Under the pieces are notes generated by a model. The model did no database searches, was not told the DNA's origin, and saw only the letters and a list, made by a program, of their open reading frames with translations. Positions 32,039 through 40,843 of a stretch of DNA of 64,000 nucleotides are shown piece by piece. The stretch's first letter is position 1. Every line of letters begins with the position of its first letter. Origin of the DNA: Chelatococcus sp. (lineage in GTDB: Bacteria; Pseudomonadota; Alphaproteobacteria; Rhizobiales; Beijerinckiaceae); NCBI GenBank assembly GCA_003248805.1, contig QFQY01000007.1, positions 37,293 to 101,292 on the forward strand, written 5' to 3'. A program made the position numbers and the translations under genes.

Positions 32039-33172
32039 ATGGCCCTGATCACCTATCTGACCACCGTGAAGTTCGGTTTCGGCGAGATCGCCGGCCTGGG
32101 CGCCGATCTCGAAGGCCTCGGCGTCCGCAAGCCGATGATCGTCGCGGACAAGGGGGTCGTCGCGGCGGGCATCGTCGCGACCGTTCAGGCGACGGCGCCT
32201 GCTCTGGCAGCGGCGCCGGTCTTCTCCGACACGCCGACCAATCCGACCGAGGAGGCTGTCGAGGCCGCGCTCGCGCTCTACCGCGAACATGGCTGCGACG
32301 GGCTGGTCGCGATCGGCGGCGGCTCGCCGATCGACCTCGCCAAGGGCGTCGCCCTGCTCGCCACCCATGAAGGACCGCTGGCGACCTATGCCGCGATCCT
32401 CGGCGGCATTCCCAAGGTCACCGCGAAGGTGGCCCCGGTCGTCGCGGTGCCGACGACCTCCGGCACCGGCAGCGAGGTCGGGCGCGCGGCGCTCATCACG
32501 CTGAAGGACGGCCGCAAGCTCGGCTTCATCTCGCCGCACCTCATCCCGCGGCTCGCGGTCTGCGATCCGGAGCTGACCATGGGCATGCCGGCCTGGCTGA
32601 CGGCCGCGACCGGCATGGACGCGGTCACCCATTGCATCGAGACCTATCTGAGCCCGCGCGAGAACCCGCCGGCCGACGCCATCGCACTCGACGGCCTCAA
32701 GCGCGCGGTCGGCTTCATCGGCCGCGCGGTCAAGGACGGTTCCGACCGGGAGGCCCGCAAGGAGATGATGATGGCCGCCCTGCAGGGCGGGCTGACCTTC
32801 CAGAAGGGGCTCGGCGCCGTCCACGCCCTGTCCCATCCCCTCGGCGGGCTCAAGGAAGTCTCCCTGCACCACGGCACGCTCAACGCCGTGCTGCTGCCGG
32901 CCGTGCTGCGCTTCAACGAGCCGGAGGCGAAGGCCAAATACGCCGCGATCCGCAGCGCGCTCGGCCTCGCGCCCGAGACCGATCTCGCGGCCTGGATCGC
33001 CGATCTCGTCGCCGGGCTCGGCATGCCGGGCAGCCTGTCCGCCATGGGCCTGCCGCGCGGCGTGATCCCCGCCATCGCCGAGGCCGCGACCAAGGACCAT
33101 TCGAGCGCGAGCAACCCGCGCGCCGCGAGCGCCGCCGACTACGCCGCCATGCTGGAGGCCTCGTTCGACTGA
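32039..33172 (+). CDS. Iron-containing alcohol dehydrogenase
   Basis: The 377-residue protein belongs to the group III (iron-type) alcohol dehydrogenases. The NAD-binding GGGSPIDLAKG is near residue 96, PTTSGTGSEVGRAALI near 138, and metal ligands lie in MDAVTHCIETYLS near 197 and HALSHPLGGLKEVSLHHG near 262. It oxidises an alcohol or reduces an aldehyde with a nicotinamide cofactor. GAGGAAG precedes the ATG at 32039. The following gene, a TRAP binding protein 102 bases downstream, suggests both serve the same substrate; the GntR regulator is divergent. Confidence 0.93.
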   Translation: MALITYLTTVKFGFGEIAGLGADLEGLGVRKPMIVADKGVVAAGIVATVQATAPALAAAPVFSDTPTNPTEEAVEAALALYREHGCDGLVAIGGGSPIDLAKGVALLATHEGPLATYAAILGGIPKVTAKVAPVVAVPTTSGTGSEVGRAALITLKDGRKLGFISPHLIPRLAVCDPELTMGMPAWLTAATGMDAVTHCIETYLSPRENPPADAIALDGLKRAVGFIGRAVKDGSDREARKEMMMAALQGGLTFQKGLGAVHALSHPLGGLKEVSLHHGTLNAVLLPAVLRFNEPEAKAKYAAIRSALGLAPETDLAAWIADLVAGLGMPGSLSAMGLPRGVIPAIAEAATKDHSSASNPRAASAADYAAMLEASFD

Positions 33173-33274
33173 CGTGACCCGATCCATTGCCGCGCGGGCC
33201 GCCGGCCCGCGCCTCGTCGAGCACAAGGCCCGCCGACGCTGACGTTCCAGGGGCCACAAAGGGAGAAGACACAG

Positions 33275-34375
33275 ATGACCAACAGACGCGACATGCTCAA
33301 GAGCGGGCTGGCCGGCGCAGGTGCCGCGCTCGCCGCGGGCGCCACGGCGGCCAACGCGCAGCCGGCCGCCGCGACGATCCGCTGGCGGATGACGTCGAGC
33401 TATCCCAAGGCTCTGGACGCCGTCTATGGCGCCGGCGAGATCTTCCTCAAGGCCGTCTCGGACATGTCGGGCGGGCGCATCCAGCTCCAGCACTTCGCCT
33501 CTGGCGAGGTCGTTCCCGGCCTGCAGGCGCTCGACGCCGTGCAGAACGGCACCGTCGAATGCTGCGACACCGCGTCCTTCTACTATGTCGGCAAGGACCC
33601 CTCCTTCGCCTTCGGCGCGGCGATGCCCTTCGGCCTCAACACCCGCCAGCAGAACGCCTGGTTCTTCCAGGGCGGCGGGCTCGCGCTCTTCAACGAGCTG
33701 CTGGCGCAGTACAACGTCGTCGGCCTGCCGATCGGCAACACCAATGCCCAGATGGCCGGCTGGTTCCGCAAGGAAATCAAGACGGTCGACGACCTCAAGG
33801 GCCTGAAGATGCGCATCGGCGGGCTCGCCGGCCAGGTCATCGCCAAGCTCGGCGCCGTGCCGCAGCAGATCGCGGCCGGCGACATCTACCCGGCGCTCGA
33901 ACGCGGCACCATCGACGCCGCCGAGTGGGTCGGCCCCTATGACGACGAGAAGCTCGGCTTCAGCCGGGTCGCGCCCTATTATTACTATCCGGGCTGGTGG
34001 GAAGGCTCCTCCGCCATCTTCCTGATGATCAACAAGGCGAAGTGGGACGAGCTGAGCCCGACCGACAAGGCGATCTTCGTCGCCGCGGCACATCAGGCGA
34101 ACTCCCTCACCATCGCCAAATACGACGACGTCAACCCAGCTGCGATCAAGCGGCTGATCGCGGCCGGCACGCAGCTGCGCGCCTTCTCGCCCGAGATCCT
34201 GGATGCCTGCTCCAAGGCGGCGGCCGAGCTCTACGAGGAGATCGGCGCCAAGAACCCGGGCTTCAAGAAACTGCACGACCACATGATGGCCTATCGCAAC
34301 GAGCAGTTGCTCTGGCAGCAGATCGCCGAGTTCAACTACGACGCCTACCAGATCCGCTCGCGCAGCCGGCGCTGA
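33275..34375 (+). CDS. TRAP transporter substrate-binding protein, second copy
   Basis: The 366-residue protein has a twin-arginine-type signal (MTNRRDMLKSGLAGAGAALA, cleavage near ANA) and the DctP-like fold of the long subgroup often annotated for mannitol or chloroaromatic uptake. Visible segments are WRMTSSYPKALDAVYGAGEI near residue 36, GWFRKEIKTVDDLKGLKMRI near 162 and the ERGTIDAAEWVGPYDD segment near 210. No permease genes adjoin it, so it may share the permeases encoded 6 kb upstream or others elsewhere. It is distinct in sequence and length from the first binding protein. Confidence 0.9.
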   Translation: MTNRRDMLKSGLAGAGAALAAGATAANAQPAAATIRWRMTSSYPKALDAVYGAGEIFLKAVSDMSGGRIQLQHFASGEVVPGLQALDAVQNGTVECCDTASFYYVGKDPSFAFGAAMPFGLNTRQQNAWFFQGGGLALFNELLAQYNVVGLPIGNTNAQMAGWFRKEIKTVDDLKGLKMRIGGLAGQVIAKLGAVPQQIAAGDIYPALERGTIDAAEWVGPYDDEKLGFSRVAPYYYYPGWWEGSSAIFLMINKAKWDELSPTDKAIFVAAAHQANSLTIAKYDDVNPAAIKRLIAAGTQLRAFSPEILDACSKAAAELYEEIGAKNPGFKKLHDHMMAYRNEQLLWQQIAEFNYDAYQIRSRSRR

Positions 34376-34382
34376 CCTCGCC

Positions 34383-34416
34383 GTGCCGCCCCGGGGCCAC
34401 GGCTCCGGGGCGGCAC
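34383..34416 (+). terminator. Strong hairpin after the second TRAP binding protein
   Basis: A perfect 12-base-pair stem (GTGCCGCCCCGG, 34383-34394, with 34405-34416) closes a 10-base loop 7 bases after the stop codon. There is no T run, so it may stabilise the transcript end rather than terminate by itself. Confidence 0.55.
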
Positions 34417-34530
34417 GCGCGCAACACTCCCGGAACGATTGCGCCACGACCGGCCGCTCGCTTGACCGGAACCTCCCCGGAAGCCATCGTGCGCGATACT
34501 TGCCAGCCACTTTGCACGAGGCTTAGTCCC

Positions 34531-34992
34531 ATGCGCCGCGCCCTGCTGCGAATTGCCTTGCTCTCCGCCGCCGTGTTCGCGGCCGGTGCCTCGGCCGAAG
34601 CCGCCGGCCGTCGCTACGTCAACCCCGCCGATGCCGCCGAGAACCGCATCATCCCGATGTACGGCAACCTGCCGGCCTGCGAGGACTCGGCCGTTCTGGG
34701 CGAACTCACGAGCTCGTTCGATTCGCGCGAGACGAAATTCTGGGGCCCGCTCCGCGCGCTGGGCTACGACAAGGTCCGGTCCATCGGCTTCCGCCCGCTC
34801 GGGGACGACCTGATTCCGCGCCGCTTCTGCACCGCCCATGTCGCGCTCAATGACGGCTCGATCCACCGCGTCGACTATTCGATCCGCGAGAAGCTCGGCC
34901 TGTTCGGCTGGACCTGGAACGTGAACTGGTGCGTCTCCGGCCTCGACAGGCTCCGCAGCTACGCGCCCGACTGCCAGATGGCGCGTCCCTGA
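34531..34992 (+). CDS. Secreted hypothetical protein
   Basis: The 153-residue protein begins with a signal peptide (MRRALLRIALLSAAVFAAGA, cleavage near AEA). The mature part has four cysteines (in LPACEDS, RRFCTAH, NWCVSG and APDCQM) that could form two disulfides in the periplasm, and a conserved-looking motif PMYGNLPACEDSAVLGELTS. I do not recognise a named domain; similar small periplasmic proteins seem common in this order. It is followed 16 bases later by RNase T2 on the same strand, so they may be co-transcribed. Confidence 0.75.
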   Translation: MRRALLRIALLSAAVFAAGASAEAAGRRYVNPADAAENRIIPMYGNLPACEDSAVLGELTSSFDSRETKFWGPLRALGYDKVRSIGFRPLGDDLIPRRFCTAHVALNDGSIHRVDYSIREKLGLFGWTWNVNWCVSGLDRLRSYAPDCQMARP

Positions 34993-35008
34993 GCCGGAGA
35001 GCACGACC

Positions 35009-35677
35009 GTGCCGGCGCTGCGCGCGCTGCTGCTCGCCGCCGCCCTCTCCACCCTCGCCTTCGCGGCAAGGGCACAGGACGGCTTCGGCCGCGGCTCGGC
35101 GCCCGGGGATTTCGACTTCTACGTCCTCGCCCTGTCGTGGTCGCCGGGCTTCTGCGAACTCGACGGAGACCACTCGCGCAACCGGGAGCAATGCGGCGAC
35201 GGAGCCGGGCTGCGCTTCGTCGTGCACGGGCTCTGGCCGCAGCGGGACCGGGGCTACCCGACCGATTGCGGCCCATCCGGCCGGACGCCCTCGCGAATCG
35301 CGCTGCAACAGGCCGAGGGCCTTTTCCCCACGGAGAGCCTCGCTCGCTACCAGTGGCGCAAGCACGGCACCTGCTCCGGCTCGAGCCCGAGCGAATATTT
35401 CGCCGATGTCCGCCGCGCCCGCGAGATGGTGACGGTTCCTCCGGCGCTGGCGCGGGCGGACCGCGACCAGCGCTGGACGGCGATCGACATCGAGCGCGCC
35501 TTCGCCGCGGCCAATCCCGGCCTGCGCGCCGACATGATGTCGGTCGCCTGCCGGCGCGACACGCTCCAGGAAGTCCGCATCTGCTTCACGAAGGACCTGC
35601 GCGGCTTCCGCACCTGCCCGGAGGTCGACCGCTCGGGCTGCCGGGCGCGCGAGATCAGCGTGCCGGCACCGCGCTGA
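35009..35677 (+). CDS. Ribonuclease T2 family protein
   Basis: The 222-residue protein has a signal peptide (start GTG, MPALRALLLAAALSTLAFAA, cleavage after ARA) and both catalytic segments of RNase T2: CAS1 in FVVHGLWPQ near residue 73 and CAS2 in YQWRKHGTCSG near 115, with the two histidines needed for acid-base catalysis. Cysteines are placed as in the family. It would degrade RNA in the periplasm or outside the cell, probably to scavenge nucleotides. GGAGAG precedes the GTG. Confidence 0.92.
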   Translation: MPALRALLLAAALSTLAFAARAQDGFGRGSAPGDFDFYVLALSWSPGFCELDGDHSRNREQCGDGAGLRFVVHGLWPQRDRGYPTDCGPSGRTPSRIALQQAEGLFPTESLARYQWRKHGTCSGSSPSEYFADVRRAREMVTVPPALARADRDQRWTAIDIERAFAAANPGLRADMMSVACRRDTLQEVRICFTKDLRGFRTCPEVDRSGCRAREISVPAPR

Positions 35678-35708
35678 CAGCGGCCCTTCGGTCGCGTATG
35701 AGCGTCGC

Positions 35709-36560
35709 ATGAACTATCGCCACGGCTTCCATGCCGGAAACTTTGCCGACGTGCTCAAGCATGTCGTGCTCGCCCGCATCCTGCACCATCTCGGCGCCAA
35801 GCCGACCCCTTACCGTGTCATCGACACCCATGCCGGCGCCGGCCGCTACGATTTCGCCTCCGACGAGGCGCAGCGCACCAACGAATGGAAGGATGGCGTC
35901 GCCAGGCTCGATCGTTCGCCTCTGGCGCCGGAAGCCGAGGCGCTACTCGCGCCCTGGCGAGAGGCCGTCGCCGCCGCGCGCGCCGAGCATGGACCGGGAG
36001 CCTATCCCGGCTCGCCCTGGCTCTGCCGCTTCTTCATGCGCCCCTTCGACCGGCTGATCGCGGCCGAGCTGCATCCACAGACCTATGCCGGTCTGACAAG
36101 GTCGCTCCCCCGCGATTCGCGCTGCAAGCTGCTGGCGATCGACGGCTGGACCGCCCTGCGCGCCAATGTCCCGCCGAAAGAGCGGCGCGGCCTCGTCCTG
36201 ATCGACCCTCCCTTCGAGGACCGGGACGAGTTTCGCACCCTGACGGAGGAGTTCATCGCCGCCCATCGCAAATGGGCGACCGGGACCTATGCCCTCTGGT
36301 ATCCGATCAAGGATCGCGACGCCGTCGCGGACATGCTCGACGCCTGCCTCGCCGCCGGCATCGGCCGGCTGCTGCGGCTCGAGATCGATGTCGACAGGCC
36401 GGAGGCTGCCGGCGGCCTCTCCGCGACCGGCATGCTCGTCGTCAACCCGCCCTGGCTGCTCGCCGGGGAGATGAGCGTCCTGCTGCCGGCGCTGGGCGAG
36501 CGCCTCGCGCAAGGCCCGCGTCCCCGCTATCTATGCGAGCCCATCCGTCCGGACGGCTGA
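35709..36560 (+). CDS. rlmJ: 23S rRNA (adenine(2030)-N6)-methyltransferase
   Basis: RlmJ (283 residues) methylates A2030 of 23S rRNA with S-adenosylmethionine. The family start MNYRHGFHAGNFADVLKHVV is intact, and the catalytic motif IV appears as LIDPPFE near residue 164. The DTHAGAGRYDF segment near 38 is the SAM-binding loop. The length is close to the E. coli enzyme (280). It follows RNase T2 by 31 bases and precedes a glutathione S-transferase gene by 26, making a plus-strand run. Confidence 0.93.
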   Translation: MNYRHGFHAGNFADVLKHVVLARILHHLGAKPTPYRVIDTHAGAGRYDFASDEAQRTNEWKDGVARLDRSPLAPEAEALLAPWREAVAAARAEHGPGAYPGSPWLCRFFMRPFDRLIAAELHPQTYAGLTRSLPRDSRCKLLAIDGWTALRANVPPKERRGLVLIDPPFEDRDEFRTLTEEFIAAHRKWATGTYALWYPIKDRDAVADMLDACLAAGIGRLLRLEIDVDRPEAAGGLSATGMLVVNPPWLLAGEMSVLLPALGERLAQGPRPRYLCEPIRPDG

Positions 36561-36586
36561 CGCCGTCCCCTTCCGATCACAAGGTC

Positions 36587-37198
36587 ATGCCGATGCTCGT
36601 CCTGCGCTCCTCCCCTGCCTCTCCCTTCGGCCGCAAGGTCAAGATCGCAGCCGCCGTGCTCGGCCTGACCGATCGCATCGAGATCGTGCCCGCCGACACC
36701 AATGACGCGGCCGATCCGCTGCGGCATCAGAATCCCCTCGGCAAGATCCCGACGCTGGTGCTGGAGGACGGCACGACGCTGTTCGATTCGCGCGTGATCG
36801 TGGAATATCTCGACCATGTCGCGGGTGGCGGCCATATCTTCCCCGCAGGCGAGGCGCGCTTCCCCCAGCTTCGCCTGATGGCGCTGGCGGACGGCCTCGC
36901 CGATGCCGCGCTGCTTCAGGTCTATGAAAGCCGCTACCGCCCGGAGGAAGGCCGCAACGCCGCATGGCTCAGCCACCAGGCCGGCAAGGTCGAGCGCGCG
37001 CTGGCGGCCCTGGAAGCGGCCCCGCCCGCCTTCCCCGCCAAGCCGCGCATTGGCGAGATCGCGCTCGCCTGCGCGCTCGGCTATCTCGACCTGCGCTTCG
37101 AGGGGACATGGCGTCCCGCCCATCCGAAGCTCGTGGCATGGCTGGAGGATTTCGCAGCCCGCGTCCCCTCCTTCGAGACGACGCGCTTCAAGGGCTGA
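36587..37198 (+). CDS. Glutathione S-transferase family protein
   Basis: The 203-residue protein has the N-terminal thioredoxin-like GST domain (LRSSPASPFGRKVKIAAAVL near residue 6, NPLGKIPTLVLEDG near 49, DSRVIVEYLD near 67) and an all-helical C-terminal domain. The Ser in SPASPFGRK is the probable glutathione-activating residue. It may detoxify electrophiles or act as a small peroxidase. The likely ATG at 36587 has a weak ribosome binding site; a second ATG lies two codons later. An intrinsic terminator follows at 37251-37281. Confidence 0.9.
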   Translation: MPMLVLRSSPASPFGRKVKIAAAVLGLTDRIEIVPADTNDAADPLRHQNPLGKIPTLVLEDGTTLFDSRVIVEYLDHVAGGGHIFPAGEARFPQLRLMALADGLADAALLQVYESRYRPEEGRNAAWLSHQAGKVERALAALEAAPPAFPAKPRIGEIALACALGYLDLRFEGTWRPAHPKLVAWLEDFAARVPSFETTRFKG

Positions 37199-37250
37199 CG
37201 GCCGGGACGCGACGGCGTTCCCGTTCATCCGCCGACCAGACACCGAACGA

Positions 37251-37281
37251 CGCCGGCGGCCCTGGCCGCCGGCGCTTTTTG
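37251..37281 (+). terminator. Intrinsic terminator after the GST gene
   Basis: A perfect 10-base-pair stem (CGCCGGCGGC, 37251-37260, with 37265-37274) closes a CCTG loop and is followed by CTTTTTG. It ends the RNase T2-rlmJ-GST run. Confidence 0.85.
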
Positions 37282-37320
37282 TTGCGCGGCTCCGTCGGAG
37301 CGTCGTTCACGCAAGGCAAC

Positions 37321-37350
37321 AAAAAACCCGGTGGCCGAGGCCACCGGGTT
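37321..37350 (-). terminator. Intrinsic terminator of the outer membrane protein gene
   Basis: On the minus strand a perfect 12-base-pair stem (37325-37336 with 37339-37350, two-base spacer) is followed by TTTTTT. It lies 24 bases after the stop codon of the outer membrane protein. Confidence 0.9.
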
Positions 37351-37373
37351 CGCTCTGTCTCCGTGAGGAGAAA

Positions 37374-38021
37374 TCAGAACTTGTAGCTGAGGCGGGCGCG
37401 GACGACCGAGAAGTCGGTGCCGACCTTGGTGCCCGAGTTCAGCACGTTCTTCTCGCCCAGGTCGACGTAGAGGTACTCGACGCCAGCGACGATGTTGTTG
37501 GTGAAGGCGTACTCGACGCCGCCGCCGACGGTCCAGCCGCCGGTGTGGCTGCGGTCCGACGAGAAGGCGAGAGCCGGGATCGAGGTCTTCACGTTGCCAT
37601 AGGCCCAACCACCGGTGACGTAGGGCAGGAACCGGTCGACGGCGAAGCCGAGGCGGGCGCGGACCGTACCGAAGTACTCGGTCTTGACGCCGACGAGGCC
37701 GAGGTTGTTGCCGCTGCTCAGGTCAGCGCCCTGGAAGTCGGCTTCCGCGCCGACCACGAACTGGCCGATCTGGTAGTTGTAGCCGACCTGGCCGCCACCG
37801 ACGAAGCCGTCGAGGTTGCCGACATTGGCGAAGCCGTTGGCATTCACGTTGCCCCAGGCGTAGCCGGCGTTGGCACCGACGTAGAAGCCGGTCCAGGTGA
37901 AGACGGGAACGTAGACCGGAGCGGCGACCGGGCCCTTGCGGGACGGCAGGTCGGCGGCCGAAGCGGCGCCAGCGGCGAGAAGACCGATCGCGGCAACGCT
38001 CGAAAGCAGGAACTTGTTCAT
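37374..38021 (-). CDS. Outer membrane beta-barrel protein (Omp25/Omp31-like)
   Basis: The 215-residue protein has a signal peptide (MNKFLLSSVAAIGLLAAGAA, cleavage after ASA) and the mature start ADLPSRK common in this family. It forms an eight-strand barrel: alternating strands such as WTGFYVGANAGYAWG, VGYNYQIGQFVVGAEADF, FGTVRARLGFAVDRFLPYVT and a C-terminal VVRARLSYKF ending in Phe, the signal for BAM insertion. Such porin-like proteins are abundant surface proteins of Hyphomicrobiales. AAGGAG lies upstream, and its codon use looks highly biased, as for a strongly expressed gene. Confidence 0.95.
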   Translation of the reverse strand: MNKFLLSSVAAIGLLAAGAASAADLPSRKGPVAAPVYVPVFTWTGFYVGANAGYAWGNVNANGFANVGNLDGFVGGGQVGYNYQIGQFVVGAEADFQGADLSSGNNLGLVGVKTEYFGTVRARLGFAVDRFLPYVTGGWAYGNVKTSIPALAFSSDRSHTGGWTVGGGVEYAFTNNIVAGVEYLYVDLGEKNVLNSGTKVGTDFSVVRARLSYKF

Positions 38022-38081
38022 TTGGAACTCCTTAGGTCGTCACTCATGCCGGGAGGCCCGGCGTTGATTCCGATGAGAGGC

Positions 38082-38110
38082 TTTATAAGACGATGCAGCG
38101 GCTTTGTCTG
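38082..38110 (-). promoter_or_regulatory. Predicted promoter of the outer membrane protein gene
   Basis: On the minus strand CAGACA (38105-38110) and TATAAA (38082-38087) are separated by 17 bases, giving a leader of about 50 bases. The 327-base gap from 38022 to 38348 holds this promoter and an AT-rich stretch around 38195-38245 that probably drives the divergent glycosyltransferase gene; no further gene is seen in it. Confidence 0.55.
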
Positions 38111-38348
38111 TTGCAACGGAAGCACATCTCCTCCACAGACCGAGGCGAAATTGGGGCACGAATGCGATGACTGGGGCAAATGAGTAAACCCGAATTAACG
38201 TCTGTTAAAGCATGCTGACCGGACAAGACGAATACTAATACTTTTGCACACCTCCGCCTAACGCGCGGAGATAACGCTCCACCCTCCTCAGGGTTCCCCG
38301 AAGCCGGCGACAATCTCGCCAATGTCGGGTTGCGGGTGAACGACGCCC

Positions 38349-39209
38349 ATGCTTAAGCCTTGGAAAATCAGAGCATTGGACGAGATGCAGAGAGTGCCGC
38401 CTCTTTCGATTTTCATCATCGCGCGTGACGAGGCGGACAGAATCGGCCGCACGATCGAGGCCGTGAAGGGGCTGAGCGACGACATCCTCGTCGTCGACTC
38501 GGGCTCCACGGACGGCACGCAGGAGGTCGCCGCGAAGCTCGGCGCACGGGTCGTCCACAATCCCTGGCCGGGCTATGGCCAGCAGAAGCGCTTCGCCGAG
38601 GAGCTCTGCCGCCATCGCTGGATGCTCAACCTCGATGCCGACGAGGTCGTCCCGCCCGGTCTGGCGGCGGAGATCGCAGCCCTCTTCACCGGGCAGGGAC
38701 CGGAGGCCGACGCCTACGAGCTCCGCATCGCCGAACTCTTCCCCGGGGAGGCCGCGCCACATCGCTTCGCCTATGCGCTGGCGCCGGTCAGGCTCTACCG
38801 TCGGGACAAGGGCCGCTATTCGCCGTCTCCGGTCCACGACCGCGTCGATCTCTTACCGGGCGCGCGTGTCGCGCGCCTGAAAGGCACCGTCCACCATTAT
38901 TCGGTGCGCTCGCTCGGCGAGCAGATCGAGAAGCTCAACGCCTACAGCGACGCGCAGGCCGACGACCTCGACGCGCGCGGCCTCTCCGTCTCGGTTTTCC
39001 GGCTGGTCGCCGAGTTCCCAGCGAATTTCGTCAAGGCCTATATCGGCCGGCGCCATGCGCTCCGGGGCATATACGGCTTCATGACCGCGATGAACTTCGC
39101 CTTCTATCGCTATCTGCGGGTGGCGAAGCATTGGGAACGGCGCCTGCAGCGGGCGGGCGCGTCCCGGCAACCGGCGGCACAACAGGGAAGTGACGGGCGA
39201 AATGGCTGA
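38349..39209 (+). CDS. Family 2 glycosyltransferase (WaaE/KdtX-like)
   Basis: The 286-residue protein has a GT-A fold: IIARDEADRIGRTIEAVKGL near residue 22, VVDSGSTDGTQEV near 48 and the nucleotide-sugar/metal motif LNLDADEVV near 94. The closest type is the lipopolysaccharide-core beta-1,4-glucosyltransferase group, so it may add a sugar to LPS at the cytoplasmic face of the inner membrane. The start may be at 38349 or at the second ATG, 38385, which lies just before the conserved domain. It overlaps the next gene by 8 bases. Confidence 0.88.
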   Translation: MLKPWKIRALDEMQRVPPLSIFIIARDEADRIGRTIEAVKGLSDDILVVDSGSTDGTQEVAAKLGARVVHNPWPGYGQQKRFAEELCRHRWMLNLDADEVVPPGLAAEIAALFTGQGPEADAYELRIAELFPGEAAPHRFAYALAPVRLYRRDKGRYSPSPVHDRVDLLPGARVARLKGTVHHYSVRSLGEQIEKLNAYSDAQADDLDARGLSVSVFRLVAEFPANFVKAYIGRRHALRGIYGFMTAMNFAFYRYLRVAKHWERRLQRAGASRQPAAQQGSDGRNG

Positions 39210-39951
39210 GGTCGCGCTTGTGACGGGCGGCGGCCGGCGCATCGGCCGCGCCATCGTGGAACGGCTCGCGGCGGCGGGCTACGCGGTCGCGATTCATCAC
39301 GGCCTCTCATCGGCAAGCGAGACCGAGAGCTTCGCCGAGGGGTTGCAGCGGCAGGGCGCGGGCATCGCGATTCTCTCCGCCGACCTCGCCGACGCCGACA
39401 GGGTCGAAGCCCTGCTGCCGGCGGCCGAGGCCGCGCTCGGTCCCGTGACCCTGCTCGTCAACAACGCCTCGGTCTTCCTTCCCGACGATCCGCGCGCGCT
39501 CGATGCAGCGGTCTGGGACAGGCAGTTCGCCGTGAATCTGCGGGCGCCTTCGCTGCTCGCGGGCGCCATGGCGCGGCAGTTGCCGGAGGGGTGCGACGGC
39601 GCGGTCGTCAACATCATCGACCAGCGCGTCTGGAAGCTGACGCCCCAATATTATTCCTACACGCTGACCAAGGCCGCGCTGCTCACGGCGACCCGCACCA
39701 TGGCCCAGGCGCTGGCGCCACGCATCCGCGTCAACGCCGTCGGCCCGGGGCCGACGTTCCCCAATCCCCATGACGGGGCCGCCGCCATGGAGAAGGAGGC
39801 TGCCGCGACGCTGCTGCAGCGGAAGGTCGACGCGGCCGAGATCGCCGACGCCGTGCTCTATCTCGCCCGCGCGCGCTCCGTCACCGGCCAGATGATCGCG
39901 GTCGATGCGGGGCAGCACCTGATCTGGCAGACGCCCGACATCGTCGGCTGA
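39202..39951 (+). CDS. SDR family oxidoreductase (pteridine reductase/FolM-like)
   Basis: The 249-residue SDR has the motif TGGGRRIGRAIVERL near residue 8; its Arg pair is typical of the NADPH-dependent pteridine-reductase branch. It also has NNASVF near 84, a substrate loop DQRVWKLTPQ and the catalytic YSYTLTKAAL near 152. It may reduce dihydropterin or a folate derivative. The ATG at 39202 overlaps the glycosyltransferase gene by 8 bases, implying coupled expression. No other folate gene is adjacent, so the assignment rests on motifs only. Confidence 0.85.
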   Translation: MAEVALVTGGGRRIGRAIVERLAAAGYAVAIHHGLSSASETESFAEGLQRQGAGIAILSADLADADRVEALLPAAEAALGPVTLLVNNASVFLPDDPRALDAAVWDRQFAVNLRAPSLLAGAMARQLPEGCDGAVVNIIDQRVWKLTPQYYSYTLTKAALLTATRTMAQALAPRIRVNAVGPGPTFPNPHDGAAAMEKEAAATLLQRKVDAAEIADAVLYLARARSVTGQMIAVDAGQHLIWQTPDIVG

Positions 39952-39985
39952 TCCGGAGCGTCACGGACCTCGCCGAGAGAAGCGG

Positions 39986-40012
39986 CCCGAAGACGGGAAT
40001 GCGGTCTTCGGG
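39986..40012 (+). terminator. Hairpin after the FolM-like gene
   Basis: CCCGAAGAC and GTCTTCGGG (39986-39994 with 40004-40012) form a perfect 9-base-pair stem about 35 bases after the stop codon. No strong T run follows. The genes on either side converge here. Confidence 0.45.
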
Positions 40013-40074
40013 AAATCCGAGTCTGAAACACCGAGTGGGATCGTCGAACCGACGACCGTCTTCGGTGCGATCAT

Positions 40075-40704
40075 CTACGCCGCCGTATCGGGACGGTAGG
40101 GCGCGCGGCCGCTGGCGAGCGCGGACTCCAGCAGTTCGAGCCGATCCTGGCCCCAGAACACCTCGCCGTCGAGCACATAGCTCGGCGCGCCGAAGACGCC
40201 GGTCTGCACGGCGAGAGCGATCGTCTCGTCGTAGCGCTGGCGGATATCGGCGGCCTCGGCGGCGCGATGCAGAGCCTCTCCATCGAGCCCGACGCTCCGC
40301 GCCAGCGCCATGATCGCCTCCGGCGCGGCCAGGTTCTGGTCGCGCGCCCAGAGCGCCGACATCACGCCCCCCATGAAGCCGCCGGGATCCCCGCCCGAAT
40401 CGGCGATGGCGATCACGAAGCGATCCGCGAGCGAGGAGTCGAAAGGGAAATTCGTCGGCTGCAGGATGAGCGGCACGCCGCGCCGCTCGCGCCAGCGCTG
40501 CAATTCGACGAGGCGATAGCGCTGGCGGACCGGGTGGCGCTTCGGCAGGGGCAGCCCGCCGGTCTCGTCGAAGACCGCGCGCAGGGGCACGGGGCGGTAG
40601 GTCACCGCGCAGCCATATCGCCCGGCGACCGCGAGGAAATGCTGATGCCCCAGATAGGTCCAGGGCGAATGCAGCGAGAAATAATACTCGATGGAACGGG
40701 ACAA
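40075..40704 (-). CDS. 2-hydroxychromene-2-carboxylate isomerase family (DsbA-like fold)
   Basis: The 209-residue protein belongs to the kappa-class GST/DsbA-fold isomerases: IEYYFSLHSPWTYLGHQHF at the start, a Ser in the position that activates glutathione, then FVIAIADSGGDPGGFM and the C-terminal GVFGAPSYVLDGEVFWGQDR. Related enzymes isomerise chromene carboxylates in naphthalene breakdown, but many homologues have other roles. The start is probably TTG at 40704, which has GGAGAG upstream; an ATG at 40809 would add 35 residues unlike the family. Confidence 0.82.
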   Translation of the reverse strand: MSRSIEYYFSLHSPWTYLGHQHFLAVAGRYGCAVTYRPVPLRAVFDETGGLPLPKRHPVRQRYRLVELQRWRERRGVPLILQPTNFPFDSSLADRFVIAIADSGGDPGGFMGGVMSALWARDQNLAAPEAIMALARSVGLDGEALHRAAEAADIRQRYDETIALAVQTGVFGAPSYVLDGEVFWGQDRLELLESALASGRAPYRPDTAA

Positions 40705-40843
40705 GTCCGGGGCTCTCCGATCGGAACGATCATGGCCCGTGGCGCGACCTGGCCACGGTTCCAGCCCCTGAATAGGGCATGCGGAGGCTCCGGCAAAGGC
40801 GCCGGCCACGGCTGCGGCTGCGGCCTCGCGTGCCGACGGCGCC

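Noticed and set aside
38083..38322. A possible 79-codon minus-strand gene upstream of the outer membrane protein
   Set aside because: It overlaps the predicted promoter, has no ribosome binding site that I can see, and its composition is not protein-like.
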